From Candidatus Stoquefichus sp. SB1 (GTDB taxonomy: Bacteria; Bacillota_I; Bacilli_A; Erysipelotrichales; Coprobacillaceae): 64,000 bases of DNA. This document shows, piece after piece, positions 43,685 to 53,613 of this stretch. Where the stretch lies: positions 382,656-446,655 of the forward strand of contig NZ_LN852693.1 in NCBI RefSeq assembly GCF_001244545.1. The letters are read 5' to 3'. The first letter of the stretch is position 1, and every line of letters starts with the position of its first letter. The notes under the pieces were generated by a model. It ran no database searches and was not told where the DNA came from. It saw only the letters and a list, made by a program, of their open reading frames with translations. The translations under genes and the position numbers were made by a program.

Positions 43685-45251
43685 GTTGATCCTCCCTCAA
43701 AATCATTTCAGCACACATTATGCCATCAACTGCTGCCGACATAATTCCACCAGCATAACCAGCACCTTCCCCAATTGGATAGAGTCGGGTAGCAAAATCG
43801 GATTGTAACAACTCATTACGAACGATTCTTACAGGCGCACTGCTTCTCGCCTCTACACCTGTTAAGATGGTTGCTTCATCAATAAAGCCTGGCATTTTCT
43901 GATTCATTAATTGCAATCCTTCTTTTAAATTTCGATTAATAAATTCAGGAAAAAGTTCATTCAAATTAGCCAAATGATATCCAAATTGGAAACTTGGTAT
44001 GATTTCATTAAGTGTTCCCAATTGATTATCCAGATAATCAGCAACGCGTTGCACCGGAGCTTGATAATTGCCACCACCCAATAAGAATGCTTTTCTTTCT
44101 AATTGACGCTGAAATTCAATTCCAGCAAGCGGATGACTGCTTTTAAAATCTTCTGGTGTCACATTGACAAGAATAGCACTATTGGCGTTTTTACCATCAC
44201 GAGCATAATAGCTCATTCCATTCACACATAAAGTCTTTTCTTCATGTTGAGAAGGAACTACATAGCCTCCAGGACACATACAAAATGTATATACTCCTCG
44301 TCCTTCGCTTGTTTGCACTGCAAGTTTATAAGGTGCAGCTTTTAAATAAGGTGAAGTGGCACTTTGCTTATACTGAATTTGATTGATCTTTGCTTGAGAC
44401 TGCTCAATACGCAAACCAACCGCAAAAGGTTTAGCAAGCATTGGCAAGCCTTTATGATACAACATTTCATAAGTATCTCTTGCGCTATGTCCAATGGCTA
44501 AAACAAGTGCATCAGCAACGATTGTTTGTTGTTGATGTGCATGTAATGTTTGAATTTGATATTGATCATTTTGATATTGAAAATCAGTCATTTGTGTTTC
44601 AAACAAAAAGTGTACACCTTTCTTTTCCATTGTTTCTCTCATACTGATTAATACTTTTCGTAAATAATCAGTCCCTATATGTGGTTTAGAATCATACATA
44701 ATATCTTCTGGAGCTCCATGTTTTACAAAAGTCTCTAAAATATATTGAAGTCGTACATTTTTAATACCAGTTGTTAATTTTCCATCAGAGAAAGTTCCTG
44801 CCCCACCTTCACCAAAAGCAATATTGCTATCTGGATTAAGAATTCCCTGCAATAAAAGTCGATCAACATCTTTAATACGTTCTTCAACCTTTTTTCCTCT
44901 TTCAATTACTGTAATATTTTGTCCTGAATGCGCAAGCACATAAGCACAAAATAACCCAGCTGGTCCACTTCCTACCACTACAACATTTTGTTTATGATGA
45001 GCTGATAAATATTGATAATGATAAGGTTTGACTCTTTGCAGTTGAGGATGTTTTTGAAGAAGTTTATCTTCGTCTTGGACCTCAAAATCAAAACTACAAA
45101 TCCAATGGACAACTTTACGTCTGGCATCAACTGACCTTTTTGAAAGATGAACTTCTTTTATTTCCTTTTCTCTAATGTTTAAAACCTGTGAAAGAATTTT
45201 ACTATAATTTGTCTGTCCTAATTTGACTTTGACATTATGTATTCGTAACAT
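43671..45251 (-). CDS. NAD(P)/FAD-dependent dehydrogenase (COG2509 type)
   Basis: A 526-residue flavoprotein. An N-terminal region of about 80 residues (SKRSVDARRKVVHWICSF and similar) precedes the FAD Rossmann fold VVVGSGPAGLFCAYVLA with ERGKKVEER. FGEGGAGTFSDGKLTTG, FCMCPGGYVVPS and PIGEGAGYAGGIMSAAVDG are strongly conserved in the uncharacterised FAD-dependent dehydrogenase group COG2509. AAAGGG lies upstream. It overlaps the previous flavoprotein gene by 17 bases and ktrB by 14. The substrate is unknown. Confidence 0.85.
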   Translation of the reverse strand: MLRIHNVKVKLGQTNYSKILSQVLNIREKEIKEVHLSKRSVDARRKVVHWICSFDFEVQDEDKLLQKHPQLQRVKPYHYQYLSAHHKQNVVVVGSGPAGLFCAYVLAHSGQNITVIERGKKVEERIKDVDRLLLQGILNPDSNIAFGEGGAGTFSDGKLTTGIKNVRLQYILETFVKHGAPEDIMYDSKPHIGTDYLRKVLISMRETMEKKGVHFLFETQMTDFQYQNDQYQIQTLHAHQQQTIVADALVLAIGHSARDTYEMLYHKGLPMLAKPFAVGLRIEQSQAKINQIQYKQSATSPYLKAAPYKLAVQTSEGRGVYTFCMCPGGYVVPSQHEEKTLCVNGMSYYARDGKNANSAILVNVTPEDFKSSHPLAGIEFQRQLERKAFLLGGGNYQAPVQRVADYLDNQLGTLNEIIPSFQFGYHLANLNELFPEFINRNLKEGLQLMNQKMPGFIDEATILTGVEARSSAPVRIVRNELLQSDFATRLYPIGEGAGYAGGIMSAAVDGIMCAEMILREDQHGSN

Positions 45252-46401
45252 GGTCTTCCCTTTCTATTGCCTTTGCAACCTGATATGCACTTGCCAAAGC
45301 AAAATGCAAATTATAACCACCACATAAGCCCGCAACATTTAAAATTTCTCCGATTGCATACATATGTGGATATTTTTTTATTGATAAATTTTCATCGACT
45401 TCCTTTAAAGAAAGTCCTCCTTTCATCACCTGAGCTGTTTCATATGACCTTAAACCTGCCACATTCAAACGAAAATGCTTCAACTGATGAACAATATGAG
45501 AAACACTTTGATTAGACATTTTCTCAAAATAAGAGGCAATTTTGCTATGAAGTAATCCATCGTAGAAATGATTATAGCCTTTATTGCTACGAAGTTCAAT
45601 ATATTCAGTCAAATTCTTTTCATCTTCTTCATCAAAAAAATCAATCTCCAGCTGATAATCATGACCTTGCTGATAAAAAGCTGATAATTGCATCACAGCA
45701 ATCCCACTTATCCCATAATCAGTGAAGAGTAACTCACCCTTTTCAGTATGAATACATTGACCATCTTCTAACAATGAAAAAGTTCCTTTTATTCTCACAC
45801 CTTTCCATTGTTTTATCACTGGTTTTGTATACATCTGAACTAATGATGGCTGTGGTGGTACAACTTTAAGATGTAATTTTTTAAACACATCATAACGTGA
45901 TTGATTGATTCCTGAAAGTTTCCCTGCCTCACTTCCCATAGCCCATATAAGAACATCAGCATGAATTTGCTGTTGATTAGTATGGACAATATAAGACTGA
46001 TGATATTCTATAGATAAAACTTCTTGATTATACAAAAAACAAACACCTAATTCTTCAGCTCTATGCATAAAAATCTGTTTCACTGATAATGCTTGTTCAC
46101 TTTTAGGATAGAGTAATTGTCCCTGATAAAGACAATGCAAGCCTAATTTATCCATTTCTTTTAACATATCAAAAGATTTGACAATCTTTCCTACCAATTC
46201 ATTATTATCACTATGATAACACTCCTGAGTTATATATCGATTAGATAAATTACAACGTCCATTGCCTGAGGCAAGAACTTTTTTTAAAGAGACGGCATTT
46301 TGTTCCACAACAATAACATCTGTATTGCTTAATTTTTGCTTTAAAAGAATTGACAAATAAACACCTGATGCTCCTGCACCTACAATCACAATTTTCTTCA
46401 T
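45235..46401 (-). CDS. HI0933/BaiN-type flavoprotein
   Basis: A 388-residue FAD protein of the HI0933 family, which includes BaiN, reported in bile-acid dehydroxylating clostridia, and is usually annotated as an aminoacetone-oxidase-family enzyme. Landmarks are IVIVGAGASGVYLSILL, ASGNGRCNLSN, WAMGSEAG, GELLFTDYGISGIAVMQLS and the C-terminal GEILNVAGLCGGYNLHFALASA in part. The ATG at 46401 has AAGAGGTG six bases upstream; the in-frame GTG three codons earlier belongs to that site. First gene of the flavoprotein-ktrBA operon. A bile-acid role cannot be inferred from this alone. Confidence 0.87.
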   Translation of the reverse strand: MKKIVIVGAGASGVYLSILLKQKLSNTDVIVVEQNAVSLKKVLASGNGRCNLSNRYITQECYHSDNNELVGKIVKSFDMLKEMDKLGLHCLYQGQLLYPKSEQALSVKQIFMHRAEELGVCFLYNQEVLSIEYHQSYIVHTNQQQIHADVLIWAMGSEAGKLSGINQSRYDVFKKLHLKVVPPQPSLVQMYTKPVIKQWKGVRIKGTFSLLEDGQCIHTEKGELLFTDYGISGIAVMQLSAFYQQGHDYQLEIDFFDEEDEKNLTEYIELRSNKGYNHFYDGLLHSKIASYFEKMSNQSVSHIVHQLKHFRLNVAGLRSYETAQVMKGGLSLKEVDENLSIKKYPHMYAIGEILNVAGLCGGYNLHFALASAYQVAKAIEREDHVTNT

Positions 46402-46456
46402 TTCTGTCACCTCTTACACTATTTTATACGAAATAATACGATTATACCATTTTTTA

Positions 46457-46485
46457 TTGAAAAATCATCAAAAAATGTTTATAAT
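46457..46485 (+). promoter_or_regulatory. Sigma-A promoter of yebC
   Basis: TTGAAA, 17-base spacer, TATAAT (46480-46485), about 30 bases before the yebC start. Confidence 0.8.
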
Positions 46486-46516
46486 ACAAAAGGAATTTTA
46501 AAAGGAGGAATCACGT

Positions 46517-47257
46517 ATGGGTAGAGCACATGAAGTGCGTAAAGTCGCTATGGCGAAAACAGCAGCAAAAAAAGCAAAAGTCTATTCTCGCTATGGAAAA
46601 GAAATTTATTTAGCAGCAAAAGCTGGTGGTCCTGAACCTGATGCCAACTTATCATTGAGACGTTTGATTGAAAAAGCAAAGAAAGATCAAGTACCTGCTG
46701 ATGTTATTAAACGTGCCATTGATAAAGTCAAAAGTGGTGTAACTGAAGACTATGAACCAATTCAATTTGAAGGATTTGGTCCTAATAACTCAACAATTAT
46801 TGTTAAATGTTTAACTGATAATATTAATCGTACTATTTCTCAAGTACGTCCAGCATTTACAAAATCTAAATCTAAATTAGGTGCTGAAGGTTCAGTTTCT
46901 TATTTATATGATGTCGAAAGTACTGTTATCTTTAAGGGTATGGATGAAGAAACTGCATTAGAAGCATTAATTATGGCTGAAGTAGATGCTAAAGATATTA
47001 CAACACTAGAAGATGGCCGTATTAAGGTAACTGGTGAACCAACTGATTTATATAAAATCAAAACAGCTATTGAAGAAGCTAATTCTGATGTTGAATTTGA
47101 TATTTATGAAATCACAACAACACCTCAAGATTATGTTGAACTTGATGGTGATGATATGATGTTATTTGAAAGATTAATGGATTTATTAGATGATTGTGAT
47201 GATGTCGATCAAGTTTTCCATAATGTTTCTAATTATGATGATGGAGAAGAAGAATAA
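46517..47257 (+). CDS. yebC: YebC/TACO1-family translation factor
   Basis: A 246-residue YebC/PmpR protein. The family was long called a transcription regulator, but recent work shows that several members relieve ribosome stalling at proline-rich stretches. It has three domains: a basic N-terminal helical domain (VRKVAMAKTAAKKAKVYSRYGKEI in part), then EGFGPNNSTIIVKCLTDNINRT in part, and an acidic C-terminus. The GRAHEVRK opening, where most members have GHSKWAN, places it in the shorter-tail branch. AAAGGAGG precedes the ATG. Confidence 0.92.
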   Translation: MGRAHEVRKVAMAKTAAKKAKVYSRYGKEIYLAAKAGGPEPDANLSLRRLIEKAKKDQVPADVIKRAIDKVKSGVTEDYEPIQFEGFGPNNSTIIVKCLTDNINRTISQVRPAFTKSKSKLGAEGSVSYLYDVESTVIFKGMDEETALEALIMAEVDAKDITTLEDGRIKVTGEPTDLYKIKTAIEEANSDVEFDIYEITTTPQDYVELDGDDMMLFERLMDLLDDCDDVDQVFHNVSNYDDGEEE

Positions 47258-47282
47258 CATGCAAGGCATGTTATCTTTTTTA
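47254..47282 (+). terminator. Terminator after yebC
   Basis: Stem ATAACATGC / GCATGTTAT with AAG loop (47254-47274), then CTTTTTTTAT. The next ATG comes two bases after its T-run. Confidence 0.88.
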
Positions 47283-47283
47283 T

Positions 47284-47955
47284 ATGTACGTTACACATTT
47301 ATTTCATAGTGGATGTCTTGTTGAATTAGAACATCATAGTTTACTCTTTGATTATTATCAGGGGGACTTAAAAATCAATCAAGAAAAACCACTTTATGTA
47401 TTTGTCTCACATAGACATTTTGATCATTATAATCCACAAATTTTTAAATTGGAACATCCACAAGTCACATATATTCTTTCTAATGATTTAAGACATAAAT
47501 ATGATGGTCATTATGTTGATGTTCATCAAACATATCAATTTGATGATGTGAAAGTGAAAACTTTGTTATCGACTGATGAAGGATGTGCATTCATTGTAGA
47601 AGTTGAAAACAAGTCTATTTATTTTGCTGGTGATTTAAATTGGTGGCACTGGGATGGTGAACCCGATGAAGATAATCAATATCAAGAAATCACTTATAAA
47701 CAAGAAATCAATTCTATTCAGCAACCTCTTGATATTGCTTTTGTTGTGGTAGACAAAAGACAAGAAGATAACTATCTTTTAGGCTTACAGTATTTTTTAA
47801 ACCACGTCAACACTCAGTATATTTTCCCTATTCATTATTTTGGTGACTATACAATAAGTGAACAATTAAAAAAAGAAAAGCTTGATAATTCTTACCAAGC
47901 TCAAATCATAGATATACATCACCAAGATGAAAGATTTGAAATTGAGATCTCATAA
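47284..47955 (+). CDS. MBL-fold metallohydrolase (UlaG-like)
   Basis: A 223-residue metallo-beta-lactamase-fold protein beginning MYVTHLFHSGCLVEL. It has the metal motif SHRHFDHY (HxHxDH), AGDLNWWHWDGE for the later metal ligand, and FPIHYFGD at the end. This resembles the UlaG-like or YtnP-like hydrolases whose substrates are mostly unknown. It starts two bases after the yebC terminator T-run and has no recognisable Shine-Dalgarno site. The start is kept because the family N-terminus matches it. Confidence 0.82.
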   Translation: MYVTHLFHSGCLVELEHHSLLFDYYQGDLKINQEKPLYVFVSHRHFDHYNPQIFKLEHPQVTYILSNDLRHKYDGHYVDVHQTYQFDDVKVKTLLSTDEGCAFIVEVENKSIYFAGDLNWWHWDGEPDEDNQYQEITYKQEINSIQQPLDIAFVVVDKRQEDNYLLGLQYFLNHVNTQYIFPIHYFGDYTISEQLKKEKLDNSYQAQIIDIHHQDERFEIEIS

Positions 47956-47970
47956 GAGATCTTTTCTTTT
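47945..47970 (+). terminator. Terminator after the MBL gene
   Basis: AGATCTC-ATAA-GAGATCT (47945-47962), then TTTTCTTTT. It fills the 13-base gap to the convergent DUF2812 gene. Confidence 0.75.
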
Positions 47971-49105
47971 ACCAATTCAATTCATCTAAAAAGAGAGACA
48001 TATTTTTTATAACTGTTAATTTTGTTTTGATCATCTGATTATTTTTATAAATAACAACCAAATCATCTGATTGATAGATATCATATCCCTGTTGTTGACT
48101 TTTAACATAAATATCATCTGTTTCTTCAAGAAACTTTTGCAGCAAATAATCACTCATACCACTTTTTAAACTTTTTGCATAATCAAGAAAATCATATTCC
48201 CCTATTTCATAAGCATAATAATCTAAAAACAGAGAATGTTCTTCATCATTTAAAGTGAATTTCATAGCCGCATTAGGAAGTTGTGGTGGCGTATAAGTTG
48301 TCATCCATGCACTTCCAAGTGAAAAAAGAATAAAAGCGAAACCAATGCCATATGTGAAAAGTGAGAGCCCTTGTAATAAGAAAGGATTTTCTTTTTTTCG
48401 TTTTATAAAATAAATAACCAATGCCAAACAAGGACAAAACAAAATATACAAACAAACCAAATACATTGTTTCATCACTGAAAAGTAATGTTCCAAAGACA
48501 ACTAAGAAAAACAAAAACTGTAAAATATAACTTCTCAATAAACAAACATGATAATGATAATTTGCTTTGTTTAAGATGAAATATGAAATATAATAGCCAG
48601 TATTCAAACCTAATACAACCCAATAAATCACGAAAAAGAAACTTCCGATAAAGCTTGAAATCGTAACAAAATCGTAAAACGAAGGTGAAAAACAGTCAAA
48701 TAAATACATAAAACATAAAAGTATAGGAATAATTAAAAACTGTTTCAACAAAGATTGTTTTGAATACCGATAAATAAGTTCTTTATCAACATTTTCATCT
48801 GTATAGATTGCTCTTGCATTTTGTGATGCAAAGATATAAAAGATACTATATCTATCAATATACTGATAGCCACTTTCTTCAAATAACTGAACATATTTTT
48901 CATCTACTTCTGGCTGAATAAATATACTGTTTTTATCATGAATCGCAACATGATAATAAATTTCACTCTCATCTTTTTCATACGTACTTAAATAACTATT
49001 AAATTTTTTTAAATGATATCCTTTCCTGGCCATACCATTTAAATAATCTTCAAACTGTGTTCTTTCAAATGGAAAAAAGCCATTTAAATTCAATACTCTT
49101 TTCAT
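47969..49105 (-). CDS. DUF2812 membrane protein
   Basis: A 378-residue protein with an N-terminal DUF2812 domain (about 1-100: FEDYLNGMARKGYHL, then EIYYHVAIHDK and FEESGYQYIDRYSIFYIFAS), five membrane helices (about 118-270) and a C-terminal extracytoplasmic or cytoplasmic domain of about 100 residues containing DDIYVKSQQQGYDIYQSDDLVVIYKN in part. DUF2812 proteins are usually found beside PadR regulators in Firmicutes, and their function is unknown. It follows a close paralogue (43-base gap) in a PadR-led operon. Confidence 0.85.
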   Translation of the reverse strand: MKRVLNLNGFFPFERTQFEDYLNGMARKGYHLKKFNSYLSTYEKDESEIYYHVAIHDKNSIFIQPEVDEKYVQLFEESGYQYIDRYSIFYIFASQNARAIYTDENVDKELIYRYSKQSLLKQFLIIPILLCFMYLFDCFSPSFYDFVTISSFIGSFFFVIYWVVLGLNTGYYISYFILNKANYHYHVCLLRSYILQFLFFLVVFGTLLFSDETMYLVCLYILFCPCLALVIYFIKRKKENPFLLQGLSLFTYGIGFAFILFSLGSAWMTTYTPPQLPNAAMKFTLNDEEHSLFLDYYAYEIGEYDFLDYAKSLKSGMSDYLLQKFLEETDDIYVKSQQQGYDIYQSDDLVVIYKNNQMIKTKLTVIKNMSLFLDELNW

Positions 49106-49147
49106 TATACCCCTCCTATAAAATCAATCTATCATACAAAATACCTC

Positions 49148-50275
49148 TTACCATCCAAATCCCAAATACCGCTTTGTATCTGTATTCAACAACTGATGAT
49201 TTCCCCTTAAAAAACGATGCCCTTTAGAAACAATCACATCATCTTCATTGATATAATAGATATCATATCCCTGATCTGTTGTTTTCTTATAGTGCTCATT
49301 TATTAACATATTGTTAAAAACAATTGGGTAAATCTGATCACAGTAACTTTCAAAATATGCCAATCGATTTCCATCAGTATCCTGATAATTGACATATCCT
49401 GCTAAACTTGATTGCTGAAAAACAATATATGGCTTTTGAGCTGTTAATGGTATATTCATTTGAGGATAGCCTACTCCTGATATGAGATAGAAAAATGAGA
49501 TAATAGCAGTAAAACAAAACGTTATAAGAGGAATCTTCATTGCTAACCAGATATTTTCTGTTTTTCCAATCAAATAATTTCCAATAAGACAAAGTAACAA
49601 ATAAACACCAATAATGATGCCATATGTAATATATGGTGTTTTAGCTATAATGACTGCTAATAATGACAACAGACAAGCAAAAATCAAAGCTGTATGATAA
49701 GAACGTTTTAAAATATGAATATAAGAATATTCCACTTTCTTTGTTAACTTATATTTCAGATAAGGATAAATACTCGCCACAAAATATCCAAGTAATACAA
49801 ACAGCCAAAGCACAATATTCATGAGCCAATAATCACTTGAAACGCTGAAAACATCAATTGAAAATTTCATCCAAAGAATAATCATCCAACATGTACAAAA
49901 GAACAAATCTGACAATAAATGCCGATGAGAAGTTTTACGAATCAACTCTTTTTCTACATCTTCATCAGTATGAATAGGCTTATTTTCAAGAGAAGTAAAA
50001 ATATAGAAAGGTTCACAATAATCTAATAATTCATAGCCATTATTTTGAAAATATTCAAAGTATTCTTCTTTTTGAGGAACATCAACAAAACCATCTTTTT
50101 GACTATAGACATCAATATAATAATAAATTTGATGAATGGGTTCAGACTTAAAGACAAGATATTGAGAATGAATTTTTGTCAAGTATTTTCCTTTCTTGGC
50201 CATTTCATTTAAATAGTCTTCTAATTGTTGTTTTTCAAAGTAATGAAATTGATTATATTTTAATTCATGTTTCAT
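49148..50275 (-). CDS. DUF2812 membrane protein (paralogue of the next gene)
   Basis: A 376-residue protein of the same design: a DUF2812 head (LEDYLNEMAKKGKYLTKI, QIYYYIDVYSQ, FQNNGYELLDYCEPFYIFTS), five membrane helices, and a C-terminal domain with the shared TTDQGYDIYYINEDDVIVSKG region. The start at 50275 uses GAGG nine bases upstream and overlaps the padR end by 11 bases, so it is coupled to padR. The head may sense a ligand or another protein. The tail motif GYDIY..DD.V..K shared by both paralogues looks functional. Confidence 0.85.
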   Translation of the reverse strand: MKHELKYNQFHYFEKQQLEDYLNEMAKKGKYLTKIHSQYLVFKSEPIHQIYYYIDVYSQKDGFVDVPQKEEYFEYFQNNGYELLDYCEPFYIFTSLENKPIHTDEDVEKELIRKTSHRHLLSDLFFCTCWMIILWMKFSIDVFSVSSDYWLMNIVLWLFVLLGYFVASIYPYLKYKLTKKVEYSYIHILKRSYHTALIFACLLSLLAVIIAKTPYITYGIIIGVYLLLCLIGNYLIGKTENIWLAMKIPLITFCFTAIISFFYLISGVGYPQMNIPLTAQKPYIVFQQSSLAGYVNYQDTDGNRLAYFESYCDQIYPIVFNNMLINEHYKKTTDQGYDIYYINEDDVIVSKGHRFLRGNHQLLNTDTKRYLGFGW

Positions 50276-50588
50276 AAATATCATCCTCACTCTGCTTTGT
50301 ATCTTCTATCATTTCTAAAAGATGCTGATATTCTTTTTCTAGCATTATACGACCAATATTTGTTATGATATAACTTCTCTTACGCCCTTCTGACTTTTTT
50401 TCCTGAATCCATTTTTCATCTTCAAATTTTGAAAGAATTGCATATAATGTTCCTGGTCCAAGAACAACTCTTCCATGGGTGAGTTGTTCAATGTATTGTG
50501 ATATTTCTACTCCATATCTTTCTTTTTTTAATGCTAATAAAACATAATACATTTGCTCTGTTAAAGTTTTTAATTGGACTCTTGGCAT
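50265..50588 (-). CDS. PadR-family transcriptional regulator
   Basis: A 107-residue winged-helix regulator: LTEQMYYVLLALKKERYGVEISQYIE in part, the recognition region GRVVLGPGTLYAILSKFEDEKWI in part, and the wing KKSEGRKRSYIITNIGR, then a short dimerisation helix. AAGGAG precedes the ATG by ten bases. Two 19-bp palindromes in its own promoter predict autorepression. It leads the padR-DUF2812-DUF2812 operon, whose inducer is unknown; in relatives such regulators often answer to antimicrobials or phenolics. Confidence 0.92.
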   Translation of the reverse strand: MPRVQLKTLTEQMYYVLLALKKERYGVEISQYIEQLTHGRVVLGPGTLYAILSKFEDEKWIQEKKSEGRKRSYIITNIGRIMLEKEYQHLLEMIEDTKQSEDDIYET

Positions 50589-50604
50589 GCATGATCAACT
50601 CCTT

Positions 50605-50623
50605 AATATCGTTTAACGATATT
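50605..50623. promoter_or_regulatory. PadR operator 1
   Basis: AATATCGTT-T-AACGATATT, a perfect 19-bp palindrome directly upstream of the padR ribosome site. Confidence 0.8.
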
Positions 50624-50635
50624 ATCTTCAATTTT

Positions 50636-50664
50636 AGTATATTATCGTTAAACGATATTGTCAA
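50636..50664 (-). promoter_or_regulatory. padR promoter with embedded operator 2
   Basis: Minus strand TTGACA (50664-50659), 17-base spacer, TATACT (50641-50636). The spacer is filled by the second palindrome ATTATCGTT-A-AACGATATT (50641-50659), so a bound repressor would exclude RNA polymerase. Confidence 0.85.
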
Positions 50665-50665
50665 T

Positions 50666-50686
50666 AAAAAAAGAGATCATATCTCT
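50666..50686 (-). terminator. Terminator after the VOC gene
   Basis: Minus strand AGAGAT-ATG-ATCTCT, then TTTTTT. It abuts the padR -35 box. Confidence 0.75.
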
Positions 50687-51056
50687 ATGACTTCTCTCTA
50701 ACAATCTCGAACCAATAATCATCAGGATCATGAATAAAATATAATCCCATCGCTTCATTTTCAAAACAAATACAACCCATTTTTTGATGCAATGCATGAG
50801 CTTCATCATAATTATCAACAGTAAGACAAATATGACTTTCGTTTTCTCCTAACTCATAATTTTGAGGATGATCTTTTAACCAAGTTAATTCTAATTGAAA
50901 TGGTGAAACTCCATCACTCAAATAAACAAGTTTAAAACTTCCATCACTGGCTTCTTTTTCACGAATAACTTCTAATCCTAATGCCTCTTTATAAAAAGCA
51001 ATACTCTTTTCTAAATTCGTCACATTAATATTACAATGATTAAAAATAGCTTTCAT
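50685..51056 (-). CDS. VOC/glyoxalase-superfamily protein
   Basis: A 123-residue two-module VOC protein resembling lactoylglutathione lyase: FNHCNINVTNLEKSIAFYKEALGLEV in part carries the first metal His, SHICLTVDNYDEA the second, and FIHDPDDYWFEIV the glutamate end. It may detoxify methylglyoxal or bind another small molecule. AAGGAGG precedes the ATG. A symmetric element at 51092-51140 lies in its upstream region. Confidence 0.82.
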   Translation of the reverse strand: MKAIFNHCNINVTNLEKSIAFYKEALGLEVIREKEASDGSFKLVYLSDGVSPFQLELTWLKDHPQNYELGENESHICLTVDNYDEAHALHQKMGCICFENEAMGLYFIHDPDDYWFEIVREKS

Positions 51057-51091
51057 TTATTTTTCCTCCTTACCAATATCTGTCATAATCG

Positions 51092-51140
51092 TTGTGACAA
51101 TAGATTATGTCTATCTATTGCATAAAACGTTTTGTCACAA
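51092..51140. promoter_or_regulatory. Nested inverted repeats upstream of the VOC gene
   Basis: TTGTGACAA (51092-51100) and TTGTCACAA (51132-51140) are inverted repeats 40 bases apart centre to centre. Inside is CAATAGAT-N7-ATCTATTG (51098-51120). They look like operator half sites, possibly of a looping or dual-site repressor; the regulator is unknown. Confidence 0.45.
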
Positions 51141-51162
51141 AAATATTATAACGATAATTTCA

Positions 51163-51519
51163 TCAATCCACAAGTTTCTTTTGTTTTCTCTTTGGTAATG
51201 TTAAATCATAGCTTTCCTGAATCATGGCTTGAATATCTTCTAATGACACTGTCCCATCTAGGATAATGGAATTCCAATGCTCTTTACTTAAATGATATCC
51301 TGGAATAACTGAATCATATTTTTCTCTAAAAAAATCCAACCAACCTCTTGTTCCTTTCACATTAATCCAAATATTGCCTTGTCTTTCAAAAATCCATGCA
51401 TAAACTTTACGATTTTCCAAATGACGCATACATGTCCAATTCAAATCTGAAAATGGATAATCTTCATATACATTTTCAAAATTCAAACAATATTGAATAG
51501 CATCTTGTCTTGTTTTCAT
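51163..51519 (-). CDS. MmcQ/YjbR-family protein
   Basis: A 118-residue protein of the MmcQ/YjbR double-wing DNA-binding-like fold. It begins KTRQDAIQYCLNFENVYEDYPF and contains WTCMRHLENRKVYAWIFE, INVKGTRGWLDFFREKYDSVIPGYHLSKEHWNSI in part and the typical end. The molecular function of the family is not settled. AAGGTG lies five bases before the second of two adjacent ATGs, which I take as the start. Monocistronic as far as can be seen. Confidence 0.8.
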   Translation of the reverse strand: MKTRQDAIQYCLNFENVYEDYPFSDLNWTCMRHLENRKVYAWIFERQGNIWINVKGTRGWLDFFREKYDSVIPGYHLSKEHWNSIILDGTVSLEDIQAMIQESYDLTLPKRKQKKLVD

Positions 51520-51575
51520 CATTTCACCTTCCTATCTCTATCATACAACAAAATTCTAAGAAGAAAAATAGAATT

Positions 51576-51602
51576 TTAGCACTTGATAAAAGAATGTGCT
51601 AA
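51576..51602. promoter_or_regulatory. CIRCE operator 1 of groESL
   Basis: TTAGCACTT, nine bases, ATGTGCTAA: a degenerate CIRCE element upstream of the groES -10 box TATAAT (51631-51636). Confidence 0.8.
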
Positions 51603-51630
51603 AAATTCATATTCAGTTCATATTACAGTT

Positions 51631-51636
51631 TATAAT
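51631..51636 (+). promoter_or_regulatory. groESL -10 box
   Basis: TATAAT between the two CIRCE elements; no strong -35 is evident (TTCATA at 51606-51611 is 19 bases upstream). Confidence 0.55.
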
Positions 51637-51644
51637 TATCAGTG

Positions 51645-51671
51645 TTAGCAATCTATAGTTATGAGTGCTAA
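51645..51671. promoter_or_regulatory. CIRCE operator 2 of groESL
   Basis: TTAGCAATC, nine bases, GAGTGCTAA: the right arm is perfect and the left arm has one mismatch. It lies in the 5' leader close to the ribosome site. Confidence 0.9.
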
Positions 51672-51691
51672 ATAACAAAGGAGGAATAAAA

Positions 51692-51952
51692 ATGTTAAAG
51701 CCATTACATGACTATGTTATTTTAAAAAAAGAGGAAGCAGCAAAACAAACTGCTAGTGGGATTATTTTGACTGCCCCTAAAGAACAAGCAAGTAATCAAG
51801 CAACTGTTGTCGCAGTCGGTCCAAAATGTGATGATCATTTAAAGGAAGGTATGACTGTTATTTTTAAAGAATATTCAGGTACAAAATTTAAAGATGATGA
51901 AACTGAATATATGATCTTAGAAGAAGAAGATATTTTAGCAATTGTTGAATAG
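51692..51952 (+). CDS. groES: Co-chaperonin GroES
   Basis: An 86-residue Hsp10 that caps the GroEL ring. KPLHDYVILKKEEAAKQTASGIIL in part holds the mobile loop, VVAVGPK and YSGTKFKDDETEYMILEEEDILAIVE in part the roof and C-terminus. It is a few residues shorter than most. AAGGAGG is seven bases upstream of the ATG at 51692; earlier in-frame codons fall within the leader. HrcA repression through CIRCE is expected. groEL follows 12 bases later. Confidence 0.95.
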   Translation: MLKPLHDYVILKKEEAAKQTASGIILTAPKEQASNQATVVAVGPKCDDHLKEGMTVIFKEYSGTKFKDDETEYMILEEEDILAIVE

Positions 51953-51961
51953 GAGGAATAA

Positions 51962-53582
<1,621 letters not shown>

Positions 53583-53584
<2 letters not shown>

Positions 53585-53613
53585 AAAAAGCCAAACGAAA
53601 GTTTGGTTTTTTT
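53583..53613. terminator. Bidirectional terminator, groEL / malic enzyme
   Basis: CCAAAC-GAAA-GTTTGG (53591-53606) flanked by A7 and T7, so it works for both convergent genes. Confidence 0.92.
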
